DNA of 40,153 bases from Sphingomonadales bacterium. Its GTDB lineage: Bacteria > Pseudomonadota > Alphaproteobacteria > Sphingomonadales > Sphingomonadaceae. Both the position numbers and the translations under genes were made by a program. Positions 24,764 to 33,056 of the stretch are shown here, one piece after another. The notes under the pieces are model-generated. The model was not told the DNA's origin. It ran no database searches and saw nothing but the letters and a program-made list of their open reading frames with translations. Numbering within the stretch: position 1 is the stretch's first letter; the number at the start of each line of letters is the position of its first letter. The DNA lies in contig SEFZ01000039.1 of the NCBI GenBank assembly GCA_004173185.1, positions 1 through 40,153 on the forward strand. Direction: 5' to 3'.

Positions 24764-25309
24764 TTATGCGGCCGGGCGAAGGACTTCGTCGCCCTTGTTC
24801 CAGTTGCACGGGCACAGTTCATCGCTCTGCAGAGCGTCCAACACGCGAAGTGTTTCCTGCGGATTGCGACCGACGTTCAGGCCGTTGACCTGCACTGCCT
24901 GGATCACATTGTCCGGATCGACCGTGAAGGTAGCGCGGAAAGCGACATGCTCATTGGCGTCGACGATCCCAAGCGCGTTGGCGAGAACAGCGCCGTTATC
25001 GGCGAGCCACGGGAAGTCCGCTGCTTCGAGATCGGGATCCGACTTGCGCCATGCGAGATGGACGTGCGCGGTGTCGGTCGATGCACCGATCAGCACGGCA
25101 TCACGGTCGGCGAAATCGCCCTTGAGGCCGGCATAGCCGACGATCTCGGTCGGGCAGACGAAGGTGAAGTCCTTCGGCCAGTAGAACACGATCTTCCACT
25201 TGCCGGGAAATGCGGTGGTGACGTCGAGCGTCTCACCGTCGGGAAGCGCAGCGACGCCCTGCTGGACGGGAACGGTGATCGAGGGAAACTTGTCGCCAAC
25301 GGTCAGCAT
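24764..25309 (-). CDS. ahpC: Peroxiredoxin, alkyl hydroperoxide reductase subunit C
   Basis: A 181-residue peroxiredoxin that reduces hydrogen peroxide and organic hydroperoxides. The peroxidatic Cys52 lies in KDFTFVCPTEI, and the C-terminal CPC pair (Cys166 and Cys168 in ELCPCNW) supplies the resolving cysteine, a pattern of AhpC proteins that work with AhpD, as encoded next. The ATG at 25309 has GGAGAAGAAG upstream; in-frame earlier starts would run into the promoter region. It is divergent from oxyR with 133 bases in between. Confidence 0.95.
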   Translation of the reverse strand: MLTVGDKFPSITVPVQQGVAALPDGETLDVTTAFPGKWKIVFYWPKDFTFVCPTEIVGYAGLKGDFADRDAVLIGASTDTAHVHLAWRKSDPDLEAADFPWLADNGAVLANALGIVDANEHVAFRATFTVDPDNVIQAVQVNGLNVGRNPQETLRVLDALQSDELCPCNWNKGDEVLRPAA

Positions 25310-25442
25310 GATGCTTCTTCTCCGGAATAGGTTGCGTTGCAGCAATGATCTGCTGCGATGCGATATAGAGATGCTGACTAAACGTTCCAATCGTTTATTC
25401 TCTGGCCATTGATCGAGTGAGACGATAAGTAGCGAAGCCATC
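25310..25442. promoter_or_regulatory. ahpC/oxyR divergent control region
   Basis: Two inverted repeats stand out: TAAACG-TTCCAAT-CGTTTA at 25379-25397 and GCAGCA-ATGATC-TGCTGC at 25339-25356. The first, about 46 bases before the oxyR start, is the best candidate operator; it is not a clean match to the E. coli OxyR site, so OxyR binding is an inference from gene order. The second lies in the probable ahpC leader. Confidence 0.5.
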
Positions 25443-26339
25443 ATGACCACCTATCTCCCCACGCTGAAGCAGCTCCAATATCTTGTTGCTCTGAACGACG
25501 CCGGACATTTCGGGCGCGCCGCAGAGACGTGTTTCGTGACGCAATCGACGCTTTCGGCGGGCATTCGCGAGCTGGAAACCCTGATCGGCGTGGTGCTGGT
25601 AGAGCGAACGCGCCGCGTGGTCCGCTTCACGCCGCTGGGCGAACGAATCGTGGATAAAGCCCGACGCGTGCTGCGCGAGGCGGATGAGCTCGGCGATCTT
25701 GCCCGCGCTGCCGGCCGGCCTTTGTCGGGCGAGATGCGGATGAGCGTGATCCCGACGATTGCGCCATTCCTGCTCCCGCGAATCCTGCCGCGCCTGCGAA
25801 AGGATTACCCCGACCTCAAGCTATTCCTGCGCGAAGAAACCAGCGGGCAGGCATGCGAAGGGCTCCACCATGGCCGCACTGATTGCGTGCTGCTCGCGCT
25901 TCCATATGGCTGCGGCGATGTCGAGGTCGCGCCTTTGTTCGCGGACCGGCTGTTCGTGGCATTCCCCGATGGCGAGATGGAGCCGACCCCGACGATCGCT
26001 CCCGCATTGATCGACGAAACCCGGCTACTGATGCTCGAGGACGGACATTGCCTGCGGGAACACACGCTTTCCGCGTGCAACCGCCCCGAAATGCGCGCCG
26101 AAGCGACGATGCTGGGCACTTCGCTGCACACGATGGTGCAGATGGTTGATAACGGCCTTGGCGTGACGATGTTGCCCGAAATGGCGGTGGATGCCGGGAT
26201 ACTGGACCACACCAACGTGAAGGCCCGGCCGCTCGAGGCGGAGAATGCGGTGCGGCATATCGCGTTGGTCTGGCGCAAGGCGAGCCCGCGCGAGAAGGAC
26301 TTCCGGCTGTTGGCGGGAGTGCTTGGCGAGGGACGCTAG
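25443..26339 (+). CDS. oxyR: Hydrogen-peroxide-sensing LysR regulator OxyR
   Basis: A 298-residue LysR-type regulator. The N-terminal winged helix (about 7-65) contains the HFGRAAETCFVTQSTLSAGI recognition helix. The sensor domain has the OxyR signature LLMLEDGHCLREHTLSAC, with Cys203 and Cys212 nine residues apart, matching Cys199 and Cys208 of E. coli OxyR that form the peroxide-induced disulfide. This distinguishes it from generic LysR proteins. It is divergent from ahpC-ahpD, its likely targets. Its stop codon shares the sequence CTAG with the convergent moaE stop. Confidence 0.95.
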   Translation: MTTYLPTLKQLQYLVALNDAGHFGRAAETCFVTQSTLSAGIRELETLIGVVLVERTRRVVRFTPLGERIVDKARRVLREADELGDLARAAGRPLSGEMRMSVIPTIAPFLLPRILPRLRKDYPDLKLFLREETSGQACEGLHHGRTDCVLLALPYGCGDVEVAPLFADRLFVAFPDGEMEPTPTIAPALIDETRLLMLEDGHCLREHTLSACNRPEMRAEATMLGTSLHTMVQMVDNGLGVTMLPEMAVDAGILDHTNVKARPLEAENAVRHIALVWRKASPREKDFRLLAGVLGEGR

Positions 26340-26773
26340 CGCCACCGCTCCGCCGCGCTTGCATCGCTGTCACGCGCCTCGACCCAGCCCGCCCCTTCGC
26401 CGCGCTGTTCGCGCTTCCAAAAGGGTGCGGCGGTCTTCAGTCGGTCGATCAGATAGGCGCAGGCATCCAGCGCTTCGCGGCGATGATGCGCGGCGGTGCC
26501 GACAAAGACGATTCGCTCGCCTGGCGTCATCGTGCCCACGCGGTGGACGATGGTGACGCCAAGCAGCCCCCAGCGTTCGGTCGCCGCTTCGGCCAGGTCG
26601 CACAATACGGCTTCGGTCATGCCGGGATAATGTTCGAGTTCGAGCGCTGTCACGCCGTCTTCGCCGCGCACCACGCCGGTGAACGTCGCGACAGCCCCTG
26701 CCCCGCGCTCCTCCAGCGCCGCCAGTTCCTGCGACAGCTCGATTGGCGCGGTATCGACCGAGACGCGGATCAT
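26336..26773 (-). CDS. moaE: Molybdopterin synthase catalytic subunit
   Basis: A 145-residue MoaE. Visible are GAVATFTGVVRG (26-37), LELEHYPGM, AHHRREALDACAYLID and the catalytic lysine region KTAAPFWKRE. With MoaD it inserts two sulfurs into precursor Z to make molybdopterin. Its ATG overlaps the moaD stop (ATGA, 26770-26773). The C-terminal 25 residues are variable and basic/acidic. Confidence 0.95.
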   Translation of the reverse strand: MIRVSVDTAPIELSQELAALEERGAGAVATFTGVVRGEDGVTALELEHYPGMTEAVLCDLAEAATERWGLLGVTIVHRVGTMTPGERIVFVGTAAHHRREALDACAYLIDRLKTAAPFWKREQRGEGAGWVEARDSDASAAERWR

Positions 26774-27021
26774 CCGCCCGTTACCGGCGGGAAGATCGCG
26801 ACTTCCTTCGCCTGCCCCAGCAACGCATCGAGCGGCACGAATTTCTGGTCGATCGCGGCGCGCAGCTTTTGCGGCTCGCGCATCGCCTCCGCATGACCGG
26901 GGCTGCGCAGCGCAAGCCAGTCGATCAGATCCGCGACGTTGCGCACCGCTTCCGGCGGATCGACATGCTCATGCCCCGTCCCGATGCGTTCACGCACCCA
27001 GGCGAAGTAGAGCAAGTTCAT
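26770..27021 (-). CDS. moaD: Molybdopterin synthase sulfur carrier subunit
   Basis: An 83-residue ubiquitin-like protein ending in PPVTGG; the terminal Gly-Gly is the site that is adenylated and turned into a thiocarboxylate. It opens MNLLYFAWVRERIG, as is usual for the family. The ATG at 27021 overlaps the pgsA stop (TGATG), and its stop overlaps moaE by four bases, so pgsA, moaD and moaE are one coupled unit. Other molybdopterin genes are not in the window. Confidence 0.94.
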   Translation of the reverse strand: MNLLYFAWVRERIGTGHEHVDPPEAVRNVADLIDWLALRSPGHAEAMREPQKLRAAIDQKFVPLDALLGQAKEVAIFPPVTGG

Positions 27022-27575
27022 CAGGTATCCATGTGCTTGAGGCCAACGCGCAGATAATCCCAGCCAGTAATCACCGTGAGTGCCGCCGCCGCCCAAAGGA
27101 AGACAAGGCCGGCATCCAGCACCCAGAGCCAATCCGGGGTGGCCCGGGAAAAGATGAGGAAACCGAGCGCACCCAGCTGCAGCGCAGTCTTCCACTTGGC
27201 GAGCCGCGAGACGGGCATCGAAACCTGAAGACCGCCCAGGAACTCGCGCAGCCCCGAAACCGCGATCTCACGGGCGAGAATCACCAGCGCCGCAATCAGA
27301 TGCCAATCGATGATCACCTGTTTGCCCACCAGGATCAGGATAACCGTGGCGATCATGATCTTGTCCGCAATCGGATCGAGGAACACGCCAAGCTTCGATA
27401 CCGTGCCCTGCGCGCGCGCCAGATAGCCGTCGAAATAATCGGTCACGCCCATCAGCGTGTAGATCACCCACGCAATCAGATAGCCCTGCGGCCATTCAGG
27501 CCACCAGAGGAACAGAGCGAGCAGTGGCAAAGCCAGGATGCGCGACAGGGTGAGGATGTTCGGCAACGTCCACAT
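27021..27575 (-). CDS. pgsA: CDP-diacylglycerol--glycerol-3-phosphate 3-phosphatidyltransferase
   Basis: A 184-residue integral membrane enzyme making phosphatidylglycerol phosphate. The CDP-alcohol phosphatidyltransferase signature is complete: Asp46, Asp49-Gly50, Ala53-Arg54, Gly63, Asp67 and Asp71 in VTDYFDGYLAR followed by GVFLDPIADK. About five membrane segments are predicted. It begins MWTLPNILTLSRI, the usual opening. Its stop overlaps moaD. Pairing of phospholipid and molybdopterin genes is known in other alphaproteobacteria and need not be functional. Confidence 0.95.
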   Translation of the reverse strand: MWTLPNILTLSRILALPLLALFLWWPEWPQGYLIAWVIYTLMGVTDYFDGYLARAQGTVSKLGVFLDPIADKIMIATVILILVGKQVIIDWHLIAALVILAREIAVSGLREFLGGLQVSMPVSRLAKWKTALQLGALGFLIFSRATPDWLWVLDAGLVFLWAAAALTVITGWDYLRVGLKHMDT

Positions 27576-27700
27576 CAGCGTGCCTTAGCACCGCCCCGCG
27601 CGGTGCGGGAGAGGATTTTCCGTTGCCGGTTAACGATTGCCTCGGCTATGCCACCGCCCGAGTTCGGCGGATTTCCGTCACTTATGGGGTAGGTATTCGC

Positions 27701-29056
27701 ATGATCGGTTCGATCGGGCTTTTGAAGTCACGCCGTTTCCTCCCGCTTTTCGTCACGCAGTTCCTGGGTGCGTTCAACGATAATCTGTTCAAGAACGCGA
27801 TGGTCTTCTTCGCGACGTACGAGATCTATCGCAGCGTAGAGGCCGAAACGCAGTTCAGCGCGATCGCCACCGGCATCTTCATTCTGCCCTTCTTCCTCTT
27901 CTCGGCATTGGCCGGGCAATTGGCCGACAGCTACGACAAGGCCCGCATCATGCGGATCATCAAGATGGCCGAGGTTTTGATCATGATCGTCGGCTGCGCC
28001 GGCATCCTGATATCGAGCCTGCCGCTGATGCTGGTCGCCTTGGTCGGCATGGGTATCCATTCGACATTCTTCGGACCGATCAAATACGCGATCATCCCGC
28101 AGCACATGGCCGATGACGACGTGCTGGGCGGCACCGGGCTGGTCGAGGCGGGCACCTATATTGCGATCCTCTGCGGCACGATCGCGGGCGGCCTTTTAGC
28201 ACCCAATATAGCCGCCTTCGCCGTGATCGCGGTGGCACTGGTCGGCTGGTTTTCCTCCACCAAGATCCCGCCGGCGCCGCCGCTCACCAAGCTCAAGCTC
28301 GATTTCAACATCTTCCGCGCATCGTACCGGCTGATCGCCGCGACGCTCCACATCAAGCGGCTCTATCTCGCGATCATCGCGATCAGCGTGTTCTGGACGA
28401 TCGCCGCCGTGCTCGCGGTGCTGTTTCCGCCGCTGGTGAAAAACGTGTTTCATGCCCAGAAGGACGTGGCGAGCGTGTTCCTCGGTATCTTCTCGGTGGG
28501 CATCGCGATCGGTTCGATCGTGATCAACCGGCTGCTCAAGGGCAATGTCTCGGCACGCTTCGCCCCGCTATCGGTGCTGGCGATGGCGATCTTCGTCTTC
28601 GATTTCTATGTGTCAGCCTCGGGCTGGGGGGCACCGGGCGGCCCGCTGCAATCCTTCATGACCGCGCACAATCTGCCGGCGGTCACCGCTTTGGGTCAGG
28701 GCGATCTGATCGCGACGATGGAATTCATCAAGATCCCCGGCGCATGGCGGGTACTCTTCGATCTGGCGATGATCGCGATCACCGGCGGCATGTTCGTCGT
28801 GCCGCTTTATGCCTTCCTCACCACCACGGTCGACAAGTCGCAGACCTCGCGCACCGTGGCTGCGAACAACATCGTCAACTCGGCCTTCATGGTCGGTGGT
28901 TCGGTGGGCATCCTCGGCGTGACCCAGCTCGGCGTCAGCGTGATCGATTCGATCCTGGTCGTGCTGCTGCTTTGCGTGATCTCGGCCTATTGCGGCTGGA
29001 AGCTGTACCAGGCCGAAAAGGCGCATGAGAATGACAGCACAGTCAGCATCGACTGA
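27701..29056 (+). CDS. MFS transporter, LplT-like
   Basis: A 451-residue major facilitator protein with about twelve membrane segments. The opening LLKSRRFLPLFVTQFLGAFN and the DNLFKNAMVFF segment match the lysophospholipid transporter LplT and the N-terminal MFS half of Aas-type acyltransferase fusions, so a lysophospholipid flippase role is plausible. No acyltransferase domain is attached or adjacent. The ATG at 27701 has GGTAGG seven bases upstream; a start at 27623 would add 26 unlike residues. It is divergent from pgsA, another phospholipid gene, across 125 bases. Confidence 0.88.
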   Translation: MIGSIGLLKSRRFLPLFVTQFLGAFNDNLFKNAMVFFATYEIYRSVEAETQFSAIATGIFILPFFLFSALAGQLADSYDKARIMRIIKMAEVLIMIVGCAGILISSLPLMLVALVGMGIHSTFFGPIKYAIIPQHMADDDVLGGTGLVEAGTYIAILCGTIAGGLLAPNIAAFAVIAVALVGWFSSTKIPPAPPLTKLKLDFNIFRASYRLIAATLHIKRLYLAIIAISVFWTIAAVLAVLFPPLVKNVFHAQKDVASVFLGIFSVGIAIGSIVINRLLKGNVSARFAPLSVLAMAIFVFDFYVSASGWGAPGGPLQSFMTAHNLPAVTALGQGDLIATMEFIKIPGAWRVLFDLAMIAITGGMFVVPLYAFLTTTVDKSQTSRTVAANNIVNSAFMVGGSVGILGVTQLGVSVIDSILVVLLLCVISAYCGWKLYQAEKAHENDSTVSID

Positions 29057-29077
29057 GCGGCATTGGCCGCTGTTCCT

Positions 29078-29245
29078 TCAGAAAATGAAGGTAGTGATGC
29101 AGACGAAAAAGGCGCTGAAGCTGAGCATGAACAGCTTCCAATCGCTGTCGTCGCGCACTTTGCGATTCTGAAACGAAACCCGGCGCGCATAGTTGCGGAA
29201 CGGGTGGCGGCGGGCTTGGCCCTCAATGACAAGTGCGCGGTGCAT
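29078..29245 (-). CDS. Small single-pass membrane protein, unknown
   Basis: A 55-residue basic protein with one C-terminal hydrophobic segment (WKLFMLSFSAFFVCITTFIF). The N-terminal 35 residues are rich in Arg and His (HPFRNYARRVSFQNRKVRDD). I recall short conserved sphingomonad proteins of this shape but cannot name a family. The ATG at 29245 lacks an obvious ribosome binding site, and a GTG at 29284 would lengthen it. It is convergent with the LplT-like gene, 21 bases away. Confidence 0.6.
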   Translation of the reverse strand: MHRALVIEGQARRHPFRNYARRVSFQNRKVRDDSDWKLFMLSFSAFFVCITTFIF

Positions 29246-29389
29246 GCCAGGAGTTAACAACTTGTTTACGATTTGCGCCAGCACCGTACGTGGTTAACCC
29301 CTGTCCGCGATCGGGACGGGATTTGCTTGATATTGAAGGTTAATTCGGGCCAGCCTTGCATGCCTGCGTCGCTCCGGTAAACCGGTGTC

Positions 29390-30961
29390 ATGAACGTTAC
29401 GCGACGCACCGCTCTTGGCTCCGCGCTTGCCGCCGGCCTGCCCCTCCCCGCTTTCGGACAAGCCGCCCCGCCCGAATGGCGCCGCGGCCTCGACAACCAG
29501 CGCAAGCCCGATCTGGGCGACGGACGCTTCCTCAATCCGCTGATGGCCGGCGACCATCCCGACCCGTCGATCCTCAAGGACGGGAAGGATTATTACATGA
29601 CCTTCTCGACCTTCGATTCGTATCCCGGCCTGATCATCTGGCATTCGCGCGATCTGGTGAACTGGCAGCCGATCGGCCCTGCCCTCACCAAGAACATCGG
29701 ATCGGTCTGGGCGCCCGAACTGTGCAAGCACAAGGGCCGCTTCTACCTCTACATTCCGGTCAAGGCCTCACCGAACACGACGTTCGTGATCTGGGCGGAC
29801 AAGATCGAAGGGCCGTGGAGCGAGCCGATCGACCTTACGCTCCCCGCGCATATCGATCCCGGCCACGCCGTGGACGAAAAGGGCAAGCGCTGGCTGTTCC
29901 TCTCGGGCGGCGATCGCGTGCCGCTGAGCGATGATGGCCTCAAGCGCATCGGCGAACCCGAGCATGTCTATGATCCGTGGCGATATCCGGACACGTGGGA
30001 TGTCGAGGGCTTCTCCCCCGAGGGACCGAAACTGCTGCGGCACAATGGCTATTATTACATGATCACCGCCGTTGGCGGCACGGCTGGACCGCCCACCGGG
30101 CATATGGTGATCGCGGCGCGCTCGAAAACGCTCGCCGGGCCGTGGGAGGATCATCCGGGCAACCCGATCGTGCGCACGACGTCTCTGGCTGAGAAATGGT
30201 GGTCGCGCGGGCATGCCACGTTAGTCGAAGCGCCGGATGGTAGCTGGTGGTCGGTCTATCACGGCTTCGAGAACGGCTATTGGACGCTGGGGCGGCAAAC
30301 CCTGCTCGATCCGGTCGAATGGACGGCGGATGGCTGGTTCAAGATGACCGGCGGCGATCTGTCGCAGCCGATCGCTTCGCCCAAAGGAGGCCAAGCCGTG
30401 CCGCACGGGCTGGCGTTGTCCGACGACTTCTCGAAGCTCGAGCTCGGCACGCGCTGGAATTTCTTTAAGCCCGCGCCCGATGAGCGATCGCGTGTTCGGG
30501 TCAAGGACAACACGCTGCTGCTCGATGCCAAGGGCCTCGCGCCCAGTTCAGGTGCGCCCTTGCTGCTCGTCGCGGGCGATCAGGCCTATCAGTTCGAATG
30601 CGATATCGAGATCGAGGAAGGCGGTGTCGCAGGGCTGCTGCTATTCTACGACGAGAAGCTCTATTGCGGGCTCGGCTTCGACGAAAAGCGCTTCGTCACG
30701 CATCAATATGGCATCGAGCGCGGTCGCCCGGCCAATCCGCATGGCCGCAAGCTGCGGATGCGCGTGACCAACAACCGGCATATCGTTTCGTACCACACCA
30801 GCAGCGACGGCGGCGCAACGTGGCACCGCTTCGATAGGGGCATGGAAGTGTCCGGCTACCACCATAATGTTCGCGGCGGCTTCCTGATGCTGCGACCGGG
30901 GCTGTACTCCGCGGGCAAGGGCACCGCGAAGTTCAAGGACTTCCGGTTCAGGGCGCTCTAA
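29390..30961 (+). CDS. Exported glycoside hydrolase family 43 protein (beta-xylosidase/arabinofuranosidase type)
   Basis: A 523-residue enzyme. The N-terminus carries a twin-arginine-like signal (TRRTALGSALAAGLPLP, cleavage near FGQA). The five-bladed propeller (about 45-330) shows all three GH43 catalytic carboxylates: general base Asp58 in GDHPDPS, Asp156 in HIDPGHA, and general acid Glu206 in DVEGFSPEGP. The C-terminal part (about 345-523) is a concanavalin-like beta-sandwich as in beta-xylosidase C-domains. It should cleave xylose or arabinose residues from hemicellulose oligosaccharides; the exact sugar is not clear. It converges with a LacI regulator that may control it. No TonB receptor or transporter for the products is nearby. 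Confidence 0.92.
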   Translation: MNVTRRTALGSALAAGLPLPAFGQAAPPEWRRGLDNQRKPDLGDGRFLNPLMAGDHPDPSILKDGKDYYMTFSTFDSYPGLIIWHSRDLVNWQPIGPALTKNIGSVWAPELCKHKGRFYLYIPVKASPNTTFVIWADKIEGPWSEPIDLTLPAHIDPGHAVDEKGKRWLFLSGGDRVPLSDDGLKRIGEPEHVYDPWRYPDTWDVEGFSPEGPKLLRHNGYYYMITAVGGTAGPPTGHMVIAARSKTLAGPWEDHPGNPIVRTTSLAEKWWSRGHATLVEAPDGSWWSVYHGFENGYWTLGRQTLLDPVEWTADGWFKMTGGDLSQPIASPKGGQAVPHGLALSDDFSKLELGTRWNFFKPAPDERSRVRVKDNTLLLDAKGLAPSSGAPLLLVAGDQAYQFECDIEIEEGGVAGLLLFYDEKLYCGLGFDEKRFVTHQYGIERGRPANPHGRKLRMRVTNNRHIVSYHTSSDGGATWHRFDRGMEVSGYHHNVRGGFLMLRPGLYSAGKGTAKFKDFRFRAL

Positions 30962-30972
30962 TTCCTGCATAC

Positions 30973-31002
30973 GGCCCCTCTCCCCCATCAGGGGAGAGGG
31001 CC
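30973..31002. repeat. Intergenic hairpin between GH43 and lacI-type gene
   Basis: GGCCCcTCTCCCC and GGGGAGAGGGCC pair with one bulged base around a CCATCA loop. It lacks a T run on either side, so it is more like a dispersed CCCTCTCCC-type hairpin than a classic terminator, though it sits between two convergent stops. Degenerate relatives are near 18776 and 23140. Confidence 0.65.
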
Positions 31003-31010
31003 AAAGAAGA

Positions 31011-32015
31011 TCACTTCGGCGCAGGCCCCGTCGACTTTCGCACGATCAGTTCGTGATCGAGCGAAATCTGCGTCTCGCCGCTGCCGCCGAGCAACAATTC
31101 GGCTGCAGCGTCAGCCAGTTCGCGCACCGGCTGGCGGATCGTGGTGAGCGGCGGCCACACCGCCTGCGCCAGATCCGAATCGTCGAACCCGGCAATCGAA
31201 AGCTCGCCCGGCAGATCGATATCCAGTTCGTGCGCCACTGCGAGCGCACCGGCGGCCATATCGTCATTGCCTGCGAAGATCGCCGTCGGGCGCGGCGTGC
31301 GCGCGAGCAAAGCCCGCGTCGCTTCGGTGCCCGAGCGGAAGCTGTAATCGCCTTCCACCACCAGCTCCGGATCGAATGCGATGCCGTGTGCTTCCAGTTC
31401 CTGGCGATACCCCTCAAGGCGGTCGCTCGAAGAAATATGCGTTTTGGCGCCGCGAATGAAGGCGATTCGACGGTGACCTACGTCGACCAAATGCCGTGTC
31501 ATCGCGCGCGCGGCGGCAACGTCGTCCATCATCGATGCCATGCCGCTATCCTTGCGCGCACCCGGCGCGATGCGGACATAAGGCAGCCCGCGCTGATCGA
31601 GCGCATCGAGCAGGGCGAGCGCTTCGGTAACGGGCGGCGAAAGGATCAGCCCGTCCAGATGCGCCTCATCGACCAGCGCCATCACGTTCGAGACCAGATC
31701 GTCCGCCAGCACATCGACCGGCTGGAGCAGCAACCGATAGCCCAATGCCGAGCAGCGCTGCTGCGCGCCGGTCTGGACGTGATAGACATAATAAGGGCTG
31801 GGATTGTCGTAGAGCAAAGCCACCTGGAACGAGCGCCGCCCGGCTAGCGTGCGCGCGGCATGGCTCGGCCGGAAATTGAGCCGTGCGACGACTTCCTCGA
31901 CGCGGCGGCGGGTTTCCTCGCTGACATGCTTCTCGTTATTGAGGACCCGGCTGACGGTCTTGAACGAGACCCCGGCGATCTTCGAAACTTCCTTGATCGT
32001 CGGACGGCTGGACAT
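31011..32015 (-). CDS. LacI family transcriptional regulator
   Basis: A 334-residue LacI-type repressor. The helix-turn-helix and hinge are clear (TIKEVSKIAGVSFKTVSRVL from residue 5, and FRPSHAARTLAGRRS), followed by a periplasmic-binding-protein-like sugar-sensing domain (60-330). The ATG at 32015 has AGGAAA upstream. A near-palindrome of LacI-family type lies 55 bases before its start, suggesting autoregulation. It is convergent with the GH43 gene, so pentose or oligosaccharide control of that enzyme is a fair guess; the inducer is unknown. Confidence 0.93.
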   Translation of the reverse strand: MSSRPTIKEVSKIAGVSFKTVSRVLNNEKHVSEETRRRVEEVVARLNFRPSHAARTLAGRRSFQVALLYDNPSPYYVYHVQTGAQQRCSALGYRLLLQPVDVLADDLVSNVMALVDEAHLDGLILSPPVTEALALLDALDQRGLPYVRIAPGARKDSGMASMMDDVAAARAMTRHLVDVGHRRIAFIRGAKTHISSSDRLEGYRQELEAHGIAFDPELVVEGDYSFRSGTEATRALLARTPRPTAIFAGNDDMAAGALAVAHELDIDLPGELSIAGFDDSDLAQAVWPPLTTIRQPVRELADAAAELLLGGSGETQISLDHELIVRKSTGPAPK

Positions 32016-32069
32016 GGCGTTTCCTGATTGGGGCCTTGAGCGTTCTTCCCCTTGTCACATACGCATATT

Positions 32070-32083
32070 TGACAGCGCTGTAC
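32070..32083. promoter_or_regulatory. Candidate LacI-type operator
   Basis: TGACAGCGCTGTAC contains the perfect 10-base palindrome ACAGCGCTGT with the central CG step of LacI-family operators; it differs from TGACAGCGCTGTCA only in the last two bases. It lies between the divergent lacI-type and kinase genes. Confidence 0.65.
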
Positions 32084-32099
32084 GCATGCAAGCACTGAT

Positions 32100-32894
32100 A
32101 TGCGGGCAGCCATGGCCCACCCCTTCCCCTCCATCGCAGAGTTGATTGCCGCGCGACTGCCCGATCGGGGCGCGCGGCGACCATTTGTGCTGGGTATCGC
32201 CGGGGCGCAAGGCTCGGGCAAATCGACGGTCGCGCACGATCTGGCGGCCCGCTTCGTCTGTCCGGTGCTGTCGCTCGACGATCTCTATCTGGACGGAGCG
32301 GCACGGATGGTGCTGGCAGCAGAGGTGCATCCGCTGCTGCGCACGCGCGGCGTCCCGGGAACGCATGACCCGGCCCTTGGGCTGGCGGTGATCGACTCGC
32401 TCGGGCAGGCAGGGCCTACCCACCTCCCCCGCTTCGACAAGGCGCGCGACGAGCCCGGCAAGCCCGAAGCATGGCAAGGGCCTGCGGAAATGGTAATTCT
32501 GGAGGGCTGGTGCCTTGGCGCACGGGCGCAAGCCGAGACCGAACTGGCAATTCCGATCAATGCGCTTGAGCGCGAGCGGGACCCGGACGCTGTCTGGCGC
32601 CGCTGGGTGAATACGCAACTGGAGGGCTATCGCGCACTGTTCGATCGGATCGACATGCTGGTGTTTCTCGCAGCACCGGGGTTCGCGGTGGTCGAGCACT
32701 GGCGCGGCGAGCAGGAGCATGCGCTGCGAAAGGCAATGGGCATGGAAGCGGGCATGTCCGATGCCGCGCTGACGATATTCATCCAGCATTATCAGCGCCT
32801 GACCGAGCATATGCTTGGAGACGCCGACTGGGCCGATCTGACGATTACGCTCGATGACCAGCGGCGCGCGATCGGCGTTAGCCCGGCGCCATAG
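32100..32894 (+). CDS. P-loop kinase, D-glycerate 3-kinase-like
   Basis: A 264-residue kinase. The Walker A loop is GAQGSGKST (35-43); LSLDDLYLDG (around 57-66), THDPALGLAVIDSL and LPRFDKARDEP follow, a set shared with the GLYK type of glycerate kinase and with uridine/pantothenate kinase-like P-loop proteins. The likely reaction is ATP-dependent phosphorylation of D-glycerate, but the acceptor is not proven. The start is uncertain between 32100 and the ATG at 32112; neither has a strong ribosome binding site. It is divergent from the lacI-type gene and could share its operator. Confidence 0.85.
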   Translation: MRAAMAHPFPSIAELIAARLPDRGARRPFVLGIAGAQGSGKSTVAHDLAARFVCPVLSLDDLYLDGAARMVLAAEVHPLLRTRGVPGTHDPALGLAVIDSLGQAGPTHLPRFDKARDEPGKPEAWQGPAEMVILEGWCLGARAQAETELAIPINALERERDPDAVWRRWVNTQLEGYRALFDRIDMLVFLAAPGFAVVEHWRGEQEHALRKAMGMEAGMSDAALTIFIQHYQRLTEHMLGDADWADLTITLDDQRRAIGVSPAP

Positions 32895-32899
32895 GGGAA

Positions 32900-32936
32900 A
32901 AGGCCCGCCCCCAACCCGAAGGTGGCGGCGGGCCTT
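32900..32936. terminator. Bidirectional terminator between kinase and isocitrate lyase
   Basis: A 10-bp stem AAGGCCCGCC (32900-32909) with GGCGGGCCTT (32927-32936). T-rich sequence follows on the plus strand and TTTT on the minus strand. The following 120 bases up to the aceA stop hold only further GC-rich inverted repeats, including GGCGCTAGCGCC. Confidence 0.8.
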
Positions 32937-33056
32937 CCTTTCCTCCCCAGGAAAGTCGTTCGGCCGGTGGCGGCGCAGCAAAGCCGCGTCGTCGGCGCTA
33001 GCGCCGTCGGCCGGGCGTGCACGTCTCCTGCAGCAGCTTCGCTGCCGCGGGGCGCG

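Noticed and set aside
24098..25330. A 410-codon plus-strand frame opposite ahpD and ahpC
   Set aside because: Both peroxidase genes are unmistakable on the minus strand, and the frame would cross their promoter region.
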